Assembly (NCBI RefSeq): GCF_003473485.1
Contig: NC_053047.1
Location: 41,960,972-42,024,971 of the forward strand
Source of the DNA: Medicago truncatula
Taxonomy: Eukaryota; Streptophyta; Magnoliopsida; Fabales; Fabaceae
Direction of reading: 5' to 3'
DNA: 64,000 bases
In this document: piece after piece, positions 19,148 to 31,280 of the stretch
Numbering within the stretch: position 1 is the first letter of the stretch
Layout of the letters: every line of letters begins with the position of its first letter
Notes under the pieces: model-generated
Told to the model about the DNA's origin: nothing
The model's database searches: none
The model's input: the letters and a program-made list of their open reading frames with translations, nothing else
Translations under genes and position numbers: made by a program

Positions 19148-22100
19148 TGTAATACTCCTATTTCTATTAAAACAATTAAACATGCGAACAATACATTTAT
19201 TCAAGAAATAGAGGCTACGCCATCAGACAAAAATTCAAAACCATAAACATGTATATAAACTTCAACAGTCGCAGCGGAGTATAAACCAGAGTAATCCAAA
19301 TATACATGTCATGAATCAATTATTACATCAACATAGATGAATCTAAAAATCCCAACATACGGGTAATCTCCAATCATAACAAAATCCAAAGTAAAAGATA
19401 ATCTAGACCGACACAACGAAGCCTAGATCAGAGCCGACTAAACTCTAAACACCGATATCGGAGAAAGCTCCCGATATCCACACCAAGCACAAAAACTCAC
19501 CGAGCAACTAATCCTGCACAACGTCTACCCATTCATACAGACAGGTAGGCGGTCAAAACCACTGGGGATAAGTATTACATCATTATAATCCAAATAACAG
19601 TTAACATGAATATTTCAATTCAAACATCATGTATTTGATCAATAATAACATTCTCATACATATAGTTACATTAAACCCCAATATCTCACATCAATAATCA
19701 CCAATCACATGTGTCATGAACAAATATCAATACACAATTATTCATACACAATCATCAATCACATATATCAATAAAACTCATGTCATGATATGCACCTATC
19801 GACACATACATGCATGTGGTACCAAATCACCTCAAGGTCGTCACCTTCGATGCAACAAAAATATCGTATGTAAGATTTCACACCCGTCTTACATAATCTC
19901 CGAAGTAAAAGAGTTCAACCCTTTTACAACTACAATCTCAACACGACTATGATTCATGAACATGTACAAGGACTCGATAATGCGACAACAATCCACAATT
20001 TTCACCTCAATATATAGGACAACACCCAATTATATTGATTATCTCCACAACATTTGCATTATCAAGAAAACATGTCCATACACAATCAATTCATAGTATT
20101 CATCATCACACATCAACATGATTATCAATAATCAACAATGTCATTCAACATCAACTATCACATATAGTTTCACCATTCAAGCATTATTTACATTCTAAGT
20201 AAGATAGCATACACATCTCATGATAAACATCATATCCAATACAATCATTCATTCATACAACTTCACTTAGTTATATAAAAATGGTCACCACAATTCTTAA
20301 GACAATTGGTTCAAGAAACATTTCCGGCCGAAACGTGTCAAATGGCAAACGGCCAACTTTGACAATCCCAAGACAAAACGTCATAGACAAGTTGAAAGTT
20401 CTCAAACAACCTTAATCAATCATGTATTCATGAAGTTAAGTCGCTTCCGGATCATTAGACATTAACCCAAGAACAACTTAAGTTCGTATGAAAAATCCCT
20501 CTTTACAACCTTCCACATTCCCACCCGAAATATCACTTTTTACATGATTAAGATGTTTGACCACTTTTACAAGCTTTACCTAAGTCTATATGAGCTGTAC
20601 GTTCGACTTACAAGTTCCAATGTTTGCAAAAGTTTGTTTTCGACAAAAGTCTAGAATTCCCAAAAAAAACTTCCAAGTTAAGACTCAAATGAAGAATTTC
20701 AAGTTTAGGCAAGCTAATCATTGTTCCAGTGGGTTTTAGAGGACTAACAGTAGTTAAGCATGTTTAAAGAATCATTTTACAAAGCTCGGATTGGCCCCCA
20801 AAGACCTGGAACAAAGATCAAAGTGGCTGAAAACTGGACCTGTTCGCTTAAGCGACCACCTGGTTCGATTAAGCGAACGAATTACAGTAACAAACCACAT
20901 TGCACGCTTTCTGGTCGCTGACTGGTCGCTCACCAGTTCGCTTAAGCGACCACATGTTCGCTTAAGCGAACGAGTTCCACTAGCAACCAGAAAACTTCAC
21001 TTACCAGCATGCTAACTGGTTGCTTAAGCGACCTAACCTAGAAAATCAGTATGAATGCTCGCTTACAGGTCGCTTAAGCGAACCTCTAAGCGAACGTTCA
21101 CAGTTTTGCAGAAATTGTTATGGGTTTGAATCCCTTTTCACCAAAAATCCCCAATTTTGATCCCTCATTGCCCAATTGTGTTTCCAGAACATGTTTATAG
21201 GTCAATATGACTAAAAAGACTCAATCAAACTTGAAAACACTTGACAATTGGACCAATTCACAAATTTTACCAAAACACCAACAGCGTAACATCTCATTTC
21301 TCAACAACCAACGAATCATGCAAACCCAAGCCATGAATTATCATCAACAACATGACTTAACAACAACAACATCAATTGATCATGAAACTTATCATAATTT
21401 ATCAACAACAATGCATAATTCACCAATTGAGCATATTTTCATCATATACCCATTTTTCATACTTTGAACATGTAATTCAACCAACAACAATTCAATTATT
21501 TATAACTTCATACATCTAAACATGGCATCATAATTAGAGCATGAATTTCATCATTTATGAACAATTAATCAATTCATCCAATTAAGCACTTTTCATACAA
21601 ATAATTGAAAATTACAATAAGTAATTATGATGAATTCTAACCCCCTTACCTTAGTAGGTTAATCTCTCTAGCTTAGGCTTCAATTTTGCTCCTAGCTCTT
21701 CTCCCAACCCTTGATTCTTCAAGTCCTCTTCTCTCTAACCCTTTTCTCCTCTTTCTCCCACTTTCTCTCTCTATTCTCTCCAAAAATATCTTATGAATGA
21801 AAGTATGAGGAAATTTCTCATAAGTGTAGGTTTTTATATCAAGTCTCCTTAATGGACCCAACCCTCCACTTAATGGACTTAACCCATTTCTATTTACATC
21901 TTGAATGTTTCTACACTCTAACGGTAATTCACTAAACCTTAAATATTACTCTAGTAACTTAGTAAAACATCGGTTCTCACTACTCACCAAAAGTAATTCT
22001 CACCAAAACTTATAATTTACCTGTTCTCACAAAATGACCAAAATACCCTTCTAACACAGAAACAATGAAAATGCACCTAATGATGAATAATCACACACAA

Positions 22101-22161
22101 ACACATAAAACACATAATAAAAATAATTAAAATAAATCTAGCTAAAAATCGGGTTGTTACA
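19148..22161 (-). mobile_element. Solo LTR, Tekay/Del-like Ty3-gypsy (unit 1)
   Basis: On the minus strand it runs from TGTAACAACCCGATTTTTAG to GGAGTATTACA (3014 bp), the terminal form of Tekay-type chromovirus LTRs. A TATA-like GATATAAAAA lies at 21831-21840 on the minus strand, followed by a purine-rich leader. Flanks are ATTTA (19143-19147) and CCTTA (22162-22166). In unit 2 the right flank is CTTTA, giving a 5-bp duplication with one change. No internal coding region is present. Confidence 0.65.
20843..21092. repeat. Cluster of CGCTTAAGCG palindromes in the solo LTR (unit 1)
   Basis: At least six full or partial copies of a TTCGCTTAAGCGAA-like palindrome occur in 250 bp. One is the perfect 16-mer GTTCGCTTAAGCGAAC at 20956-20971. 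Relative to the minus-strand TATA box they lie downstream in the transcribed sense. Unit 2 copies are at 44791-45040. Confidence 0.8.
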
Positions 22162-22734
22162 CCTTATACATTATAAATTTATCAATGACAGACTTGGAGG
22201 AAAAAAGAGTATACTGTTCTTGCTTACTCTTAAATGAAATAAATAAAAATGAACTTATAAATCAACAATTGGAGTTGCCTTAATCAGAAAGAAAATTCTA
22301 ACCCTAACAATTGAAGTAAACAAACAAACGAGAGAAGTTGAATTCAGGGCTTCAGAGATTTATTTTCAAATTACAATAAGGAGGATGCACCGGAAGAAGT
22401 CGAATTTTTATTAAACATGAGAAAATCTATCTCATATTTAATGTTTAGGGTTTATTTGATTTCTTCCTTTTAAAATGGTTCTTTTTGATTTTCTCACTTC
22501 AATAAATAATGATATATTTTTTATTTTTTTTTGTATTATTAGTTATACCAATATATAAAAGTAACCTCAAAGTTACATACCAATATATAAAAGTAACCTC
22601 AAAAACATAATTTACACGACCAAAATGGGTGAAACCGCTCATGAATGAATGAATATTGAAAATGAGTTTCTTCTAGTGTACTCTGATGAAAACTATTTCT
22701 TCTTGCTTTTCAAGACAACAACCAAATTCAAAAT

Positions 22735-22935
22735 TATTAGATTAACATCGCACTACACTCCCCAAACATCTCCTCCATCCACACAAATAACCGACGTCAT
22801 CATTTCCAAGCATCAGCCCTGATAGTCCACCCTAAAGCATACATCTTAGCTACTGTCCCCAATCGATTCTCACCTAAATCAAATAATCTTCTAAACCTAT
22901 CACATAAAACACCTATTTTCATCCAAACATCAGAC
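22735..22935 (-). pseudogene. LINE ORF2 C-terminal fragment (unit 1)
   Basis: The minus strand reads SDVWMKIGVLCDRFRRLFDL, GENRLGTVAKMYALGW, then RRLFVWMEEMFGECSAML. This matches the conserved region after the reverse transcriptase in plant L1-type LINEs (DRFxRLFDL, RRRLxxWEEE). Two adjacent TGA codons interrupt it. The unit 2 copy is at 46681-46881. Confidence 0.6.
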
Positions 22936-23243
22936 TAAAAAAGTGTAGTTGTCCCATCACACAAAGAAAAGAGTCTTCCTTTGTAGATTGTTGATAGACA
23001 TAGGCGTGCTTTCTTGTTTTTGTTTTTTCCTCAATTGTAAAAGAAAAAAGTGTGTTTCCATGGTAGATTTTTATTGAGAAATGTTATCTCGACAACCTTT
23101 TTATTTTTAATTACTTATTTCTCTCTCTTATAAATGTTGTTTTTGAGATGTTCAAATAACATTCAATTCTTCATTTGAATTTTATCAAAAACCTTAAAGA
23201 ATTTATAATATGAAAAGTTTGTCATATAACAAATGTTCTAAGG
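22936..23243. other. AT-rich non-coding stretch (unit 1)
   Basis: Nothing beyond simple AT-rich sequence and weak similarity to LINE tails was seen. The same holds for 22184-22734, which includes a tandem ~38-bp repeat with ACCAATATATAAAAGTAACC twice (about 22548-22602). Confidence 0.4.
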
Positions 23244-23865
23244 TGTCGTCGGTCTTAGTATCTCCCCGATCATCCAGTTTAGGATCATGTCATGGATAGC
23301 TTATGATTAGGTCTTGACACGTTTATCGTATCTTGACGTAGCGGTCTTAGGTTCCCTTGACCGCCATGACATGTAGAATGTAAGACAAGACTTATGAGTT
23401 ATGACACGAAGAACCTATGACGGATCTAGTATGCACGACCGTCTAAGTAAGCATATTCCACACACGTATAATCAATCGACAGGTTGTATTGTAGACACGT
23501 GGTGACCCTAGATTTTCCCCGAGGTTACCTATAGCGTAGGATTAGGTAGAACCCATTGAGACATTATGTCTCATCCCAATCCTTATTTGTTTCAGATCAG
23601 CAGGCTGGCTAGCAGGATGTAACAAGCTTGTGGCCGAATGGATATTCAGCAAGGATTCGTTTGTACCCTCTGCATGATGTTCTTTATGGATTTAAGAGTG
23701 TTTTACTATATTTTGGATAGATAGTGTTGTATTATTCTATGTATGAACGCGAATTGTTGTGTATAATATTCATTCGAATTCTTTATGTTGTAAATTTTAA
23801 TGTATCCAGTACTAAAGATAATGCACATGCTAAACTTTTTAGATACGTTTAGTGTGGCTGTTACA
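23244..23865 (+). mobile_element. Probable LTR relic (Tekay-like) before the NRP fragment (unit 1)
   Basis: It ends GTGGCTGTTACA and contains CATTGAGACATTATGTCTC. Similar phrases mark the transcribed part of Tekay/Del-type LTRs in legumes. TGTCGTCGG at 23244 could be its start. No target duplication was found. The unit 2 copy is about 47185-47806. Confidence 0.4.
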
Positions 23866-23911
23866 ATACTTTAATGGTGTAGTCCATAATTGGTTCCGGC
23901 GGGATTAAAAT

Positions 23912-24172
23912 ATGGTTCTGAAGGTGCTTACTGATAAACGCGGGAAAGTTCTCAAGACTGTTCCTAAATTTTGGCTACATGCTTTTACGGCCCATCCAAT
24001 CATTGTCAACCTTTTGAACAACAAGGATCACGAGATTTTTGATGAGTATCTTAGTTCTATTGAGGTTGAAGATAATCAAGATGTTAGTACAGCCTATTCA
24101 ATCACCTTTAACTTTAATGACAATGCCTATTTTGATAATCAAAGCATTGCAAAGTCTATTATTTTCATTTAG
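23912..24172 (+). pseudogene. NAP1-related/SET-like histone chaperone fragment (units 1/2 junction)
   Basis: An 86-codon frame starts at ATG 23912 and ends at TAG 24170-24172. KRGKVLKTVPKFWLHAF, IFDEYLSSIEVED and YSITFNFNDNAYF resemble NRP/SET proteins. It lacks the N-terminal dimerisation helix and the acidic tail. It is the most complete view of the fragment cut by the left window edge and is the anchor used here to phase the tandem units. Confidence 0.6.
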
Positions 24173-24324
24173 TTTAGTTGACGTAAAATCTATATCTATA
24201 TAGAAGACATATTCAAATAGCTAGCCCTTATTTTCAGCACATGCAAATTTAGTTTTCTTGCTGTGGATATAAAGCATGCATAATAACTCTCTGCACTCCA
24301 CACACAACAATTCATGTTAAAGAG

Positions 24325-24953
24325 TTGTGAAGCCCATATACTTTAAAATGGATGATGTACCATATCCCCTGCGTATCATGCACCGATACTTGCCCGATAC
24401 TTCTCGATACGTATCAGGAGAGTATCAGAAGATTAAATGTTACTTTTTTTAAAAACAATTCTCCAATCCTTTTCAGATACATCTGGGATACGAGCAATTG
24501 GCGGTGGAAAACTAATTTGTGCGAGCTACCTGATGTTTCTATTATATTTGGTATATATGTAATTGACTAAGTAATGATGTTTTCTATTTATGATATATCA
24601 TATATGTAATTGACTAATCGTCGCTTTCTTTATTATTAATATTACTTAGATTTATACGTCTATTGTTGTCGTTGTTTGTTTTAAAACGATGCTATTGTTG
24701 ATTGTTTTGTGAATGCAATTTCACTGATGTGCCTTATCGTTTTTCTATGTCTGTTTGGTCTAGGTTTTGCGCCAATTTTTGTTGCTTTTGAGTTTTAGTC
24801 CATATTTTGTATTTTGAGTTTTAATATGTAGTTAAATTTATTTTTTTATTGAAGTATCCCAGCCGTATCGTATCTTGAATTTTAAAATTTTCCCTTATCG
24901 GCATATCAGTGCCGTATCGTATCAGTATCATATCATGTATCTAGGCTTCATAG
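24325..24953. mobile_element. hAT-like MITE (unit 2)
   Basis: Copy of the element at 395-1023 with the same ends and flanking TTAAAGAG/CTAAAGAG. A few substitutions distinguish it, for example CCCATATAC near the left end. Confidence 0.65.
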
Positions 24954-25809
24954 CTAAAGAGCCTTTAATTGCAAATTTATAGTGCATGGCAATGTAGTAT
25001 TTCCATATTCAACTTCATTCCTTAAAGAGACTGCAGGAAAGAACCATAACCAAACAAGCACACCTATTTTATGCAGCAGGAATCATCACAAACATATGAA
25101 AAATATAAAAATTAAATTTTTGTCTTAAAATTTGTACTTGGTTAGGAACCATAACCTCCTTCGTATGTTTCCATGTGGATACTTATTGTTGTGTAGGTAG
25201 ACGAAAAGATGCAAACACTTGAAGAGGAGATGAAATTTTAAGCTACAGGGTTATTAAATTTCATTTTTACATTCCATAGATATTTTATTTACGTTATTAT
25301 GAGGTAGGCGATATATGGATTGGCTAGCATATAAGTTACTTGAGTCAATTTCGTACACTATGAAATAACAATAGTAAGTTTCCTCGATCTTTTAATGAAG
25401 CATTCCTCTTTTTAATTATGTTAATTTCACATATTTATTATGTGATAACTGATACGTTTGTATACTATTTCTTTCTCTATTTTTTGTTTTTGCTTTTTGT
25501 TTCCATCTTTCTGTAAATAGTTTGTGACTTTCGTTCTTTTCCTGGAACATCTTGTGATAGGAAGAAGAACGTTTTGATTGAGCAATTTATTCCAATTTAA
25601 CTTCTTCAAAAAAAAAAAAAAAACTTATACGTTTGTGAATGTTTAAAATTGATAAAAAAAAATCTTGTATTTTTTTATTAGATTCTATATTTAAACTTAT
25701 TATTGGGAAAGTGTGTCACATATTCCCAAATTTTATTTTATTTTTTGTAATTTTCCCTTTGCTATCTCAAAAAGGTAAAATAAAAATTATTTCATATAAA
25801 TGAAATTTT

Positions 25810-25985
25810 GTTATGTGACCTCCTGTTTAATTTTGTCCAAAGGACAAACATAACACTTCAATGTAGTTAGAGATATTTTACAAAATCTTATAACAACTAT
25901 TTAATTTGTATAAAGAAATCATGTGCTTTATACATTATAAATTCATCAAATCCTTCTTTATTTGTTTCATGCAAAAAGGAAAAAT
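25810..25985 (+). promoter_or_regulatory. NCR-A promoter (unit 2)
   Basis: Copy of 1880-2055, with the palindrome at 25832-25848 and TATAAATT at 25936-25943. Confidence 0.55.
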
Positions 25986-26282
25986 ATGGCTAAAGTCACT
26001 AAGTTTGGTTATATTATAATCCACTTTCTTTCACTATTTTTCCTTGCAATGAACGTTGCAGGTAAGTCATCTTTCATTATTTTACAATTGTTTTTTATAC
26101 TTCTTACGTAAGCTTTTATCCCCTTTAATTACTAAAATTTTTACCTTCTTTTTATCATCATAGGAGGTCGTGAATGTCATGCGAACTCTCATTGTGTAGG
26201 TAAAATTACCTGTGTGCTTCCTCAGAAACCGGAATGTTGGAATTATGTATGTGTTTGTTATGATTCAAATAAATATCGTTGA
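25986..26282 (+). CDS. NCR-A2: nodule-specific cysteine-rich peptide (unit 2)
   Basis: Exons are 25986-26061 and 26164-26282 with a 102-bp phase-1 intron. The 64-residue product has the same signal peptide and six-cysteine spacing as NCR-A1. One residue differs: the Ala before Cys5 is Val (WNYVCVC instead of WNYACVC), from GCA to GTA. The intron also carries one change (CTTACGTAAG). All splice signals are intact. Function is inferred from the family. Confidence 0.9.
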
Positions 26283-26567
26283 TGATAAAGTGTTCCATGT
26301 GTAGGAATTACACATGTGTTTGTCATAATTCAAATAATTATGAATGTTCTATGACATGTCATTTAACTAATGAGTTGGCATTCAATAATTGAATTTGTTT
26401 TGTATTTATTTCCCTTTAATAATTTCACAGATTTTGTGGTCTTTGATGATGGTAATTTAAAAAACATTGTGCAGTAAATAATATTATTAAGATTATCTTC
26501 TTTGTCTTCATTTTATATTAATATATTTATTGTTACTTTAGTTAATTGTTTGTAGGATACAATGAAA

Positions 26568-26678
26568 GAGTTCTTTTTTAATCGAACTTTAGTTAATTGT
26601 TACTTTAGTTAATCGAACCTGAGATCTCTGGAGGAGCGAACTCCAAGATCCCAAGTCAACCACTAGGCCAATCCCAAA
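26568..26678 (-). mobile_element. tRNA-derived SINE (unit 2)
   Basis: Copy of 2638-2748. The right duplication here begins TAGATTACAATGAAA, one base different. Confidence 0.7.
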
Positions 26679-26815
26679 TAGATTACAATGAAATAGTTAA
26701 GTTAAATAAATAATAAATTTAACAACTTTTAGTATAGTTTAATATTATCAAAATTGATTCAATACAATTAATGGTATATAAACGATATATCCCCTAAAAA
26801 AATGCATATAAATGA

Positions 26816-27473
26816 TCCTTATTTATTAATTTCGTTTGGTCTGCAACAATTTAACCTAATTTTTTTCCGCTCATTTGGTTTATTAGGTTTGCCATTATTT
26901 AACCTAACAAATTCCATCTAAAAACAAATGCATCGCACCAATTTCATTCATATCCTCTTGCCTTTTTCCGTTTTTTGAAGAAAATATTTTCTAACTTATC
27001 CTTATTTATTAAACCTAATTTTTTCCCTCTCATTTGCTTTATTAGGGTTGCAATTATTTAACCTAACAAATTTCATCTAAAAAAATGCATCGCACCAATT
27101 TCATTCCTATCCTCTTGCTATTTTTTTTTTTTTTAAGAAAATATTTTCTACACTTATTTGGTGTTGCACGTTTGTTGTAGAAACTATGAGCATATCAATG
27201 ATCACGTTTGACACCTTCTATTTTATACTTTTTTTTCGGCTACCCTAATTTCCATCTAAACTTGGTTATATATACCCGAATTATTGATAGGATTACCGAA
27301 TTTTCTTTTATAATATTTTCGAATTTCATACATTTTATGAAATGTTTTATTTTGTCTACTATGGAGTATCACGTGTTATTTTTTTCACCATTACCTATTA
27401 TATAGTGCATTTTATTATCTGTATGTCAATCCCTTTACATTAAACCCGAGCTGAGCACGGGTCAAAAATCTAA
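26816..27473 (+). mobile_element. Non-autonomous Helitron (unit 2)
   Basis: Copy of 2886-3543: 5' TC, terminal hairpin, 3' CTAA, inserted between A and T. Confidence 0.8.
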
Positions 27474-28000
27474 TATATATAAACAATGTAACACACAATT
27501 TTCTCAAATAGATAATATTTCTTTTTTTATTATTTTAAAACAGTTCATAAGGCTTACTAAAAGAATTCATGGCCATTTTTAATATAAAATCAGTAAAAAT
27601 CACTTTCTTTCGAAAGCATTTTACAAAATGACAACCTGAATCAAGTACTATATTTTATTAATCGTTTTCGAGCCATGAGTTTTAAACTCCAATCTTACAC
27701 TTTGTAAAAAAATAAATATGAAATTGTGTATAAGCATTGATTTTCCATTGCAATATCATTTACACAAAATAGCAAGTTTGGTTACGCGTCCAAATAGTTT
27801 CGATGTCGAATTCACCGAATGTTAATAAGCTACATAGTTTAGCTTCACACTAAACGCATGGTTGCATTCACGCCACATCTGTACCAAACACTGGCTAAGT
27901 CATAACATTGATTCCTAATGAACAAGAACAAATTAAACAATAAACTAGTAAAATAACTAATAGATCGAACAGGCACATACATAATCAAGAGAAATATTAG

Positions 28001-28673
28001 AATGTTATGGATACTTTAGAGAGTTTAGTTAAAATTAATAAAAAGTTTTACCATTCTTTTATAGTTTCCACTCTAAAGTATCCATAACATTTTAATATTG
28101 AAAATAGGAATCCGGAATCCACCAAAAATTGAGAAAAACTTTCTAAAATATTATTCAATAAATAAAAAGTTTCCTCCTACAACTGTTAAGTTTAAATAGG
28201 AAAATAACAAAACCCAACTGGGCCAAAAATAATAAACTAAAACAAAAAAAGGAAATTACTAAAATGCTAAAATAAAAATATTTTAGAAAATATTATGGAA
28301 ACCCTCCTACATCAATCATCTATACGTATTGCTTATGTTGGTGAGAATAATAAAATTCATTGTTGAATATGTTCTTTGTTTGGTAAAATGATGAAAGTAT
28401 TTTATGAACGTATCCAATCTGACGCATTCTATTTTTTCTTTATTGTGGTATTGTTGTGTGTTTGTTACTGTTGAAGATTAATTCATATTTCAATCTTAGT
28501 TAGTAGGTTTAGTTAGTGAAGGTGTTAACCTAACTTTAGAGAGTTTTTTTTCAATTTTTGGTGGATTCCGGATTCCTATTTTCACAAGTTTTTCGCTTGC
28601 CAACTTATTTATTTCAATCAAGGTTTAGCGCTTGCTAGCCTACGCTTCTAATTGCGTCAGTTGGTATCAGAGC
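28001..28673. mobile_element. Rearranged LTR relic with primer site (unit 2)
   Basis: Copy of 4071-4743, with the same fold-back repeat, inverted LTR and TGGTATCAGAGC at 28662-28673. Confidence 0.6.
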
Positions 28674-28714
28674 AGGTTTCTCCCGTTCTTTTCCTAACTT
28701 AATCAGCCATGGGA

Positions 28715-28860
28715 CACTACTAGAAAAAGCAAAATTAGCGAGGGAAATTAGTGACCGAAAAAATGAAATTCCTCATAAATTTCTTGGTCGCAAAATTTAG
28801 TGACGGAATTAGAGAGGGATTTTACGTTTTCCCTCACTAAATTTAATTTTTTTAGTAGTA
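28715..28860. mobile_element. CACTA-type MITE (unit 2)
   Basis: Copy of 4785-4930 with GGA flanks. Confidence 0.8.
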
Positions 28861-29240
28861 GGAGATCAGTGAGTGAAGAAAATCACGGCTTTAACTGTGG
28901 CCGTCAAAGCTTTGTCAGATCAGATGGCGTTCCACGTGGTAGAAACAATCGAATTGTTGAGGATTCAAGTTCTTTAAAGATAGAGAAAACTGATTTCGAA
29001 GAGAAAATATCAAATCACTTGAAGAAGCTGCAGATTTTACAAGAACATGTCAATTCAGTTAAATCTATTGAAAAGGATCACAAATCAAGAAAGTGGAGGA
29101 GGTAAAACTACACGTATGGATGCAAAAGGGAAAATAACAAGTTTAATTAGTTGCTAAAAATTAAAGGACTATAACTTGGCAACCAAAATAGAGGAAGCAA
29201 TAAAAAATAACGAGAATTTGGAGGCTATCACACAAGAAAG
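28861..29240 (+). pseudogene. gag-like/DEAD-box helicase relic (unit 2)
   Basis: Copy of 4931-5310 with the same breaks. Confidence 0.55.
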
Positions 29241-29514
29241 TATCTGAATAGAGGCAACTAGGTTGGAATATTCAATGCCTCACACTTATCGGGTTACTTA
29301 TGTTTCTCATGTGGATGTGTGGGATATTCGCGGTGGAAGAGCATCTATTACATTCCTTCAATGGCATATAATGTCACCTGCTATGTTTTCCAAAGCGTAC
29401 CATCTTTTCATTTCATTCAATGGGACCTTGGAGGGTGGTCTCCTGTTCATTGGAGGAGTCAACATGCATGAGAAGTTCTTTATTAGAGGTCGAGTTCTTT
29501 AGAGGTGGTGGGGC

Positions 29515-30030
29515 TGACGTATGAGGGTTTCCATAGTATTTTTATTTTAGCTTTAGTTTTAGTAATTTTCTGTTTGTTATTTTTGGCCCATTAGGGTTTT
29601 GTTATTTTCCTATTTAAGCTTAACAGTTGTAGCCTAGGAAGAAACTTTTATTAATTCAATAATATTTTATATAGAGTTTTCTAACAGTTGTAGCCTACGA
29701 AGAAACTTTTATTCATTCAATAATATTTTATAGAGTTTTCTAAATTTCTGGTGGATTCTATAACACTATTTTCAGATGTTTGTCACTTGCAAACTTGTTC
29801 TTTTCTATCTAGGTTTAGCACTTGTTAGCCTACGTTCCGACTGCGTCAGTTGGTATCAGAGCAGGTTTCTCCAGTTCTTTTCCTAATGTGATCAGCCATG
29901 AGAGATCAACCAGTGACAAAAATCGCGGCTTTAACTGCAGCCATCAAAGCTCTGTCAGATTAGATGGCGGCGTTGACAGCTAAGGTTGACGACCACAACA
30001 ACAACAACAACTGAAACAATCTGAACAGGG
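29515..30030 (+). mobile_element. LTR, primer binding site and gag stub (unit 2)
   Basis: Copy of 5585-6100: LTR 29515-29848 and primer site 29851-29862. It shares with unit 1 the absence of a 10-bp TTTCAGTTTG that unit 3 retains. Confidence 0.7.
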
Positions 30031-30044
30031 AAGGAGTACAAATT

Positions 30045-30360
30045 TTGGTTATTAGGGCTCATAATAACAACCATACTACTGTTATGTACAGAAAATCTGA
30101 ACATACCCGTGAATCTGATTTAGTAGAGTATGAGCATAGACATTACAAAACACTGAAGGATGATTACTACAAGTTTAAAATCTTAGATTCGATATATCGT
30201 TGTCCATTTTGTTACAACAAAGATTACTCTTTGACCGACCTTTTGAGAATGATTTCATAATGGCAGGTAACTCGCGTAAGACGGATAAAGATATTGCCAA
30301 ACACTCTGTTTTGATAATGTATATTCAAAGGTATCTTAATGTTAAAGTTGATGAAACATT
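30045..30360 (+). pseudogene. zf-XS domain fragment (unit 2)
   Basis: Copy of 6115-6430 with the same frameshift after DLLR. Confidence 0.6.
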
Positions 30361-31280
30361 TACCATCATCAATAATGCTGCTTTCCGGTTCCACCCAAGA
30401 TGTAAAAGGTTGAACTTAATTCATGTGTGTTTTGCTGATGATTTGCTGCTATTTTCTAGAGGTGATGTGAATTCTGTCTCACAACTTTTTGAAGCTTTTA
30501 GCTTGTTTAGTGCTGCTTTTGGCCTTAAAGCAAATCAGGTTAAGAGCTCAATTTATTTGGGAGGTGTATCCATGAGCTTTCAAGATGCTATTGTCACTAA
30601 GTTTAACCTCATCAAAGATGAGCTTCCTTTTCGGTACCTTGGGGTCCCCTTGTCATCCAAAAAATTATCTGTTATTCAGTGTCAACCTTTGGTGAAGAGG
30701 ATTATTTGTAGAATCGAAAATTGGTCTTCTAGGTTGTTATGTATGCTGGTAGGTTACAACTTATCAAATCAGTCTTGTTTGGTGTTCAAACTTATTGGAG
30801 TCAGGTTTTTGTGCTTCCTCATAAGGTTCTAAAACTTATTCAAACAGCTTGTAGGGTATTTGTCTGGACCGGAAAATCTGGCACTTCCAAAAGAGTTCTT
30901 ATTGCTTGGGAGCGTATATGTCTACCTAAGACAGCTGGTGGGTGGAATGTAATTGATTTGAAAGTTTGGAATCAAACTGCAATTTGTAAACTTCTTTGGA
31001 ATTTGGCCAACAAGAAGGATGTTTTATGGGTGAAATGGGTTCGTGAATATTACACTAAGGGGAGGAATGTGCTACTCATGGATGTGTCTGCACAAGCTCC
31101 ATGGGTAATAAAAAAAGTCTTTGGTGCAACAAAGACTATTTCAAGTGTTGATGGCAGTATTTTTCAACAAGCTAATTTCTCTATTAAAAGAATGTATAAT
31201 GCTTTAAGAGGTGACTTTGCAAAGGTTGGTTGGAGGAAAATGATATGTAATAATCCAGCCCCTCCAAAATGTTTGTTTGA
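30361..31280 (+). pseudogene. LINE reverse-transcriptase fragment (unit 2)
   Basis: Copy of 6431-7350. FADD is kept, with one substitution nearby (GDVNSV for GDVDSV). The frameshift after NWSSRLL is shared. Confidence 0.8.

Larger units (their letters stand above)
1..23933 (+). repeat. Tandem segmental unit 1 (~23.9 kb)
   Basis: Base 1 corresponds to base 23934 and again to base 47875, and the match continues through the whole unit with only scattered substitutions and short indels. The true left edge lies outside the window, so the phase chosen here is arbitrary. The unit carries NCR-A (2056), NCR-B (9256), the decayed NCR-C (13532) and an NCR promoter without a gene (18841). Unit 1 has a private 3-bp insertion near 385. 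Confidence 0.97.
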
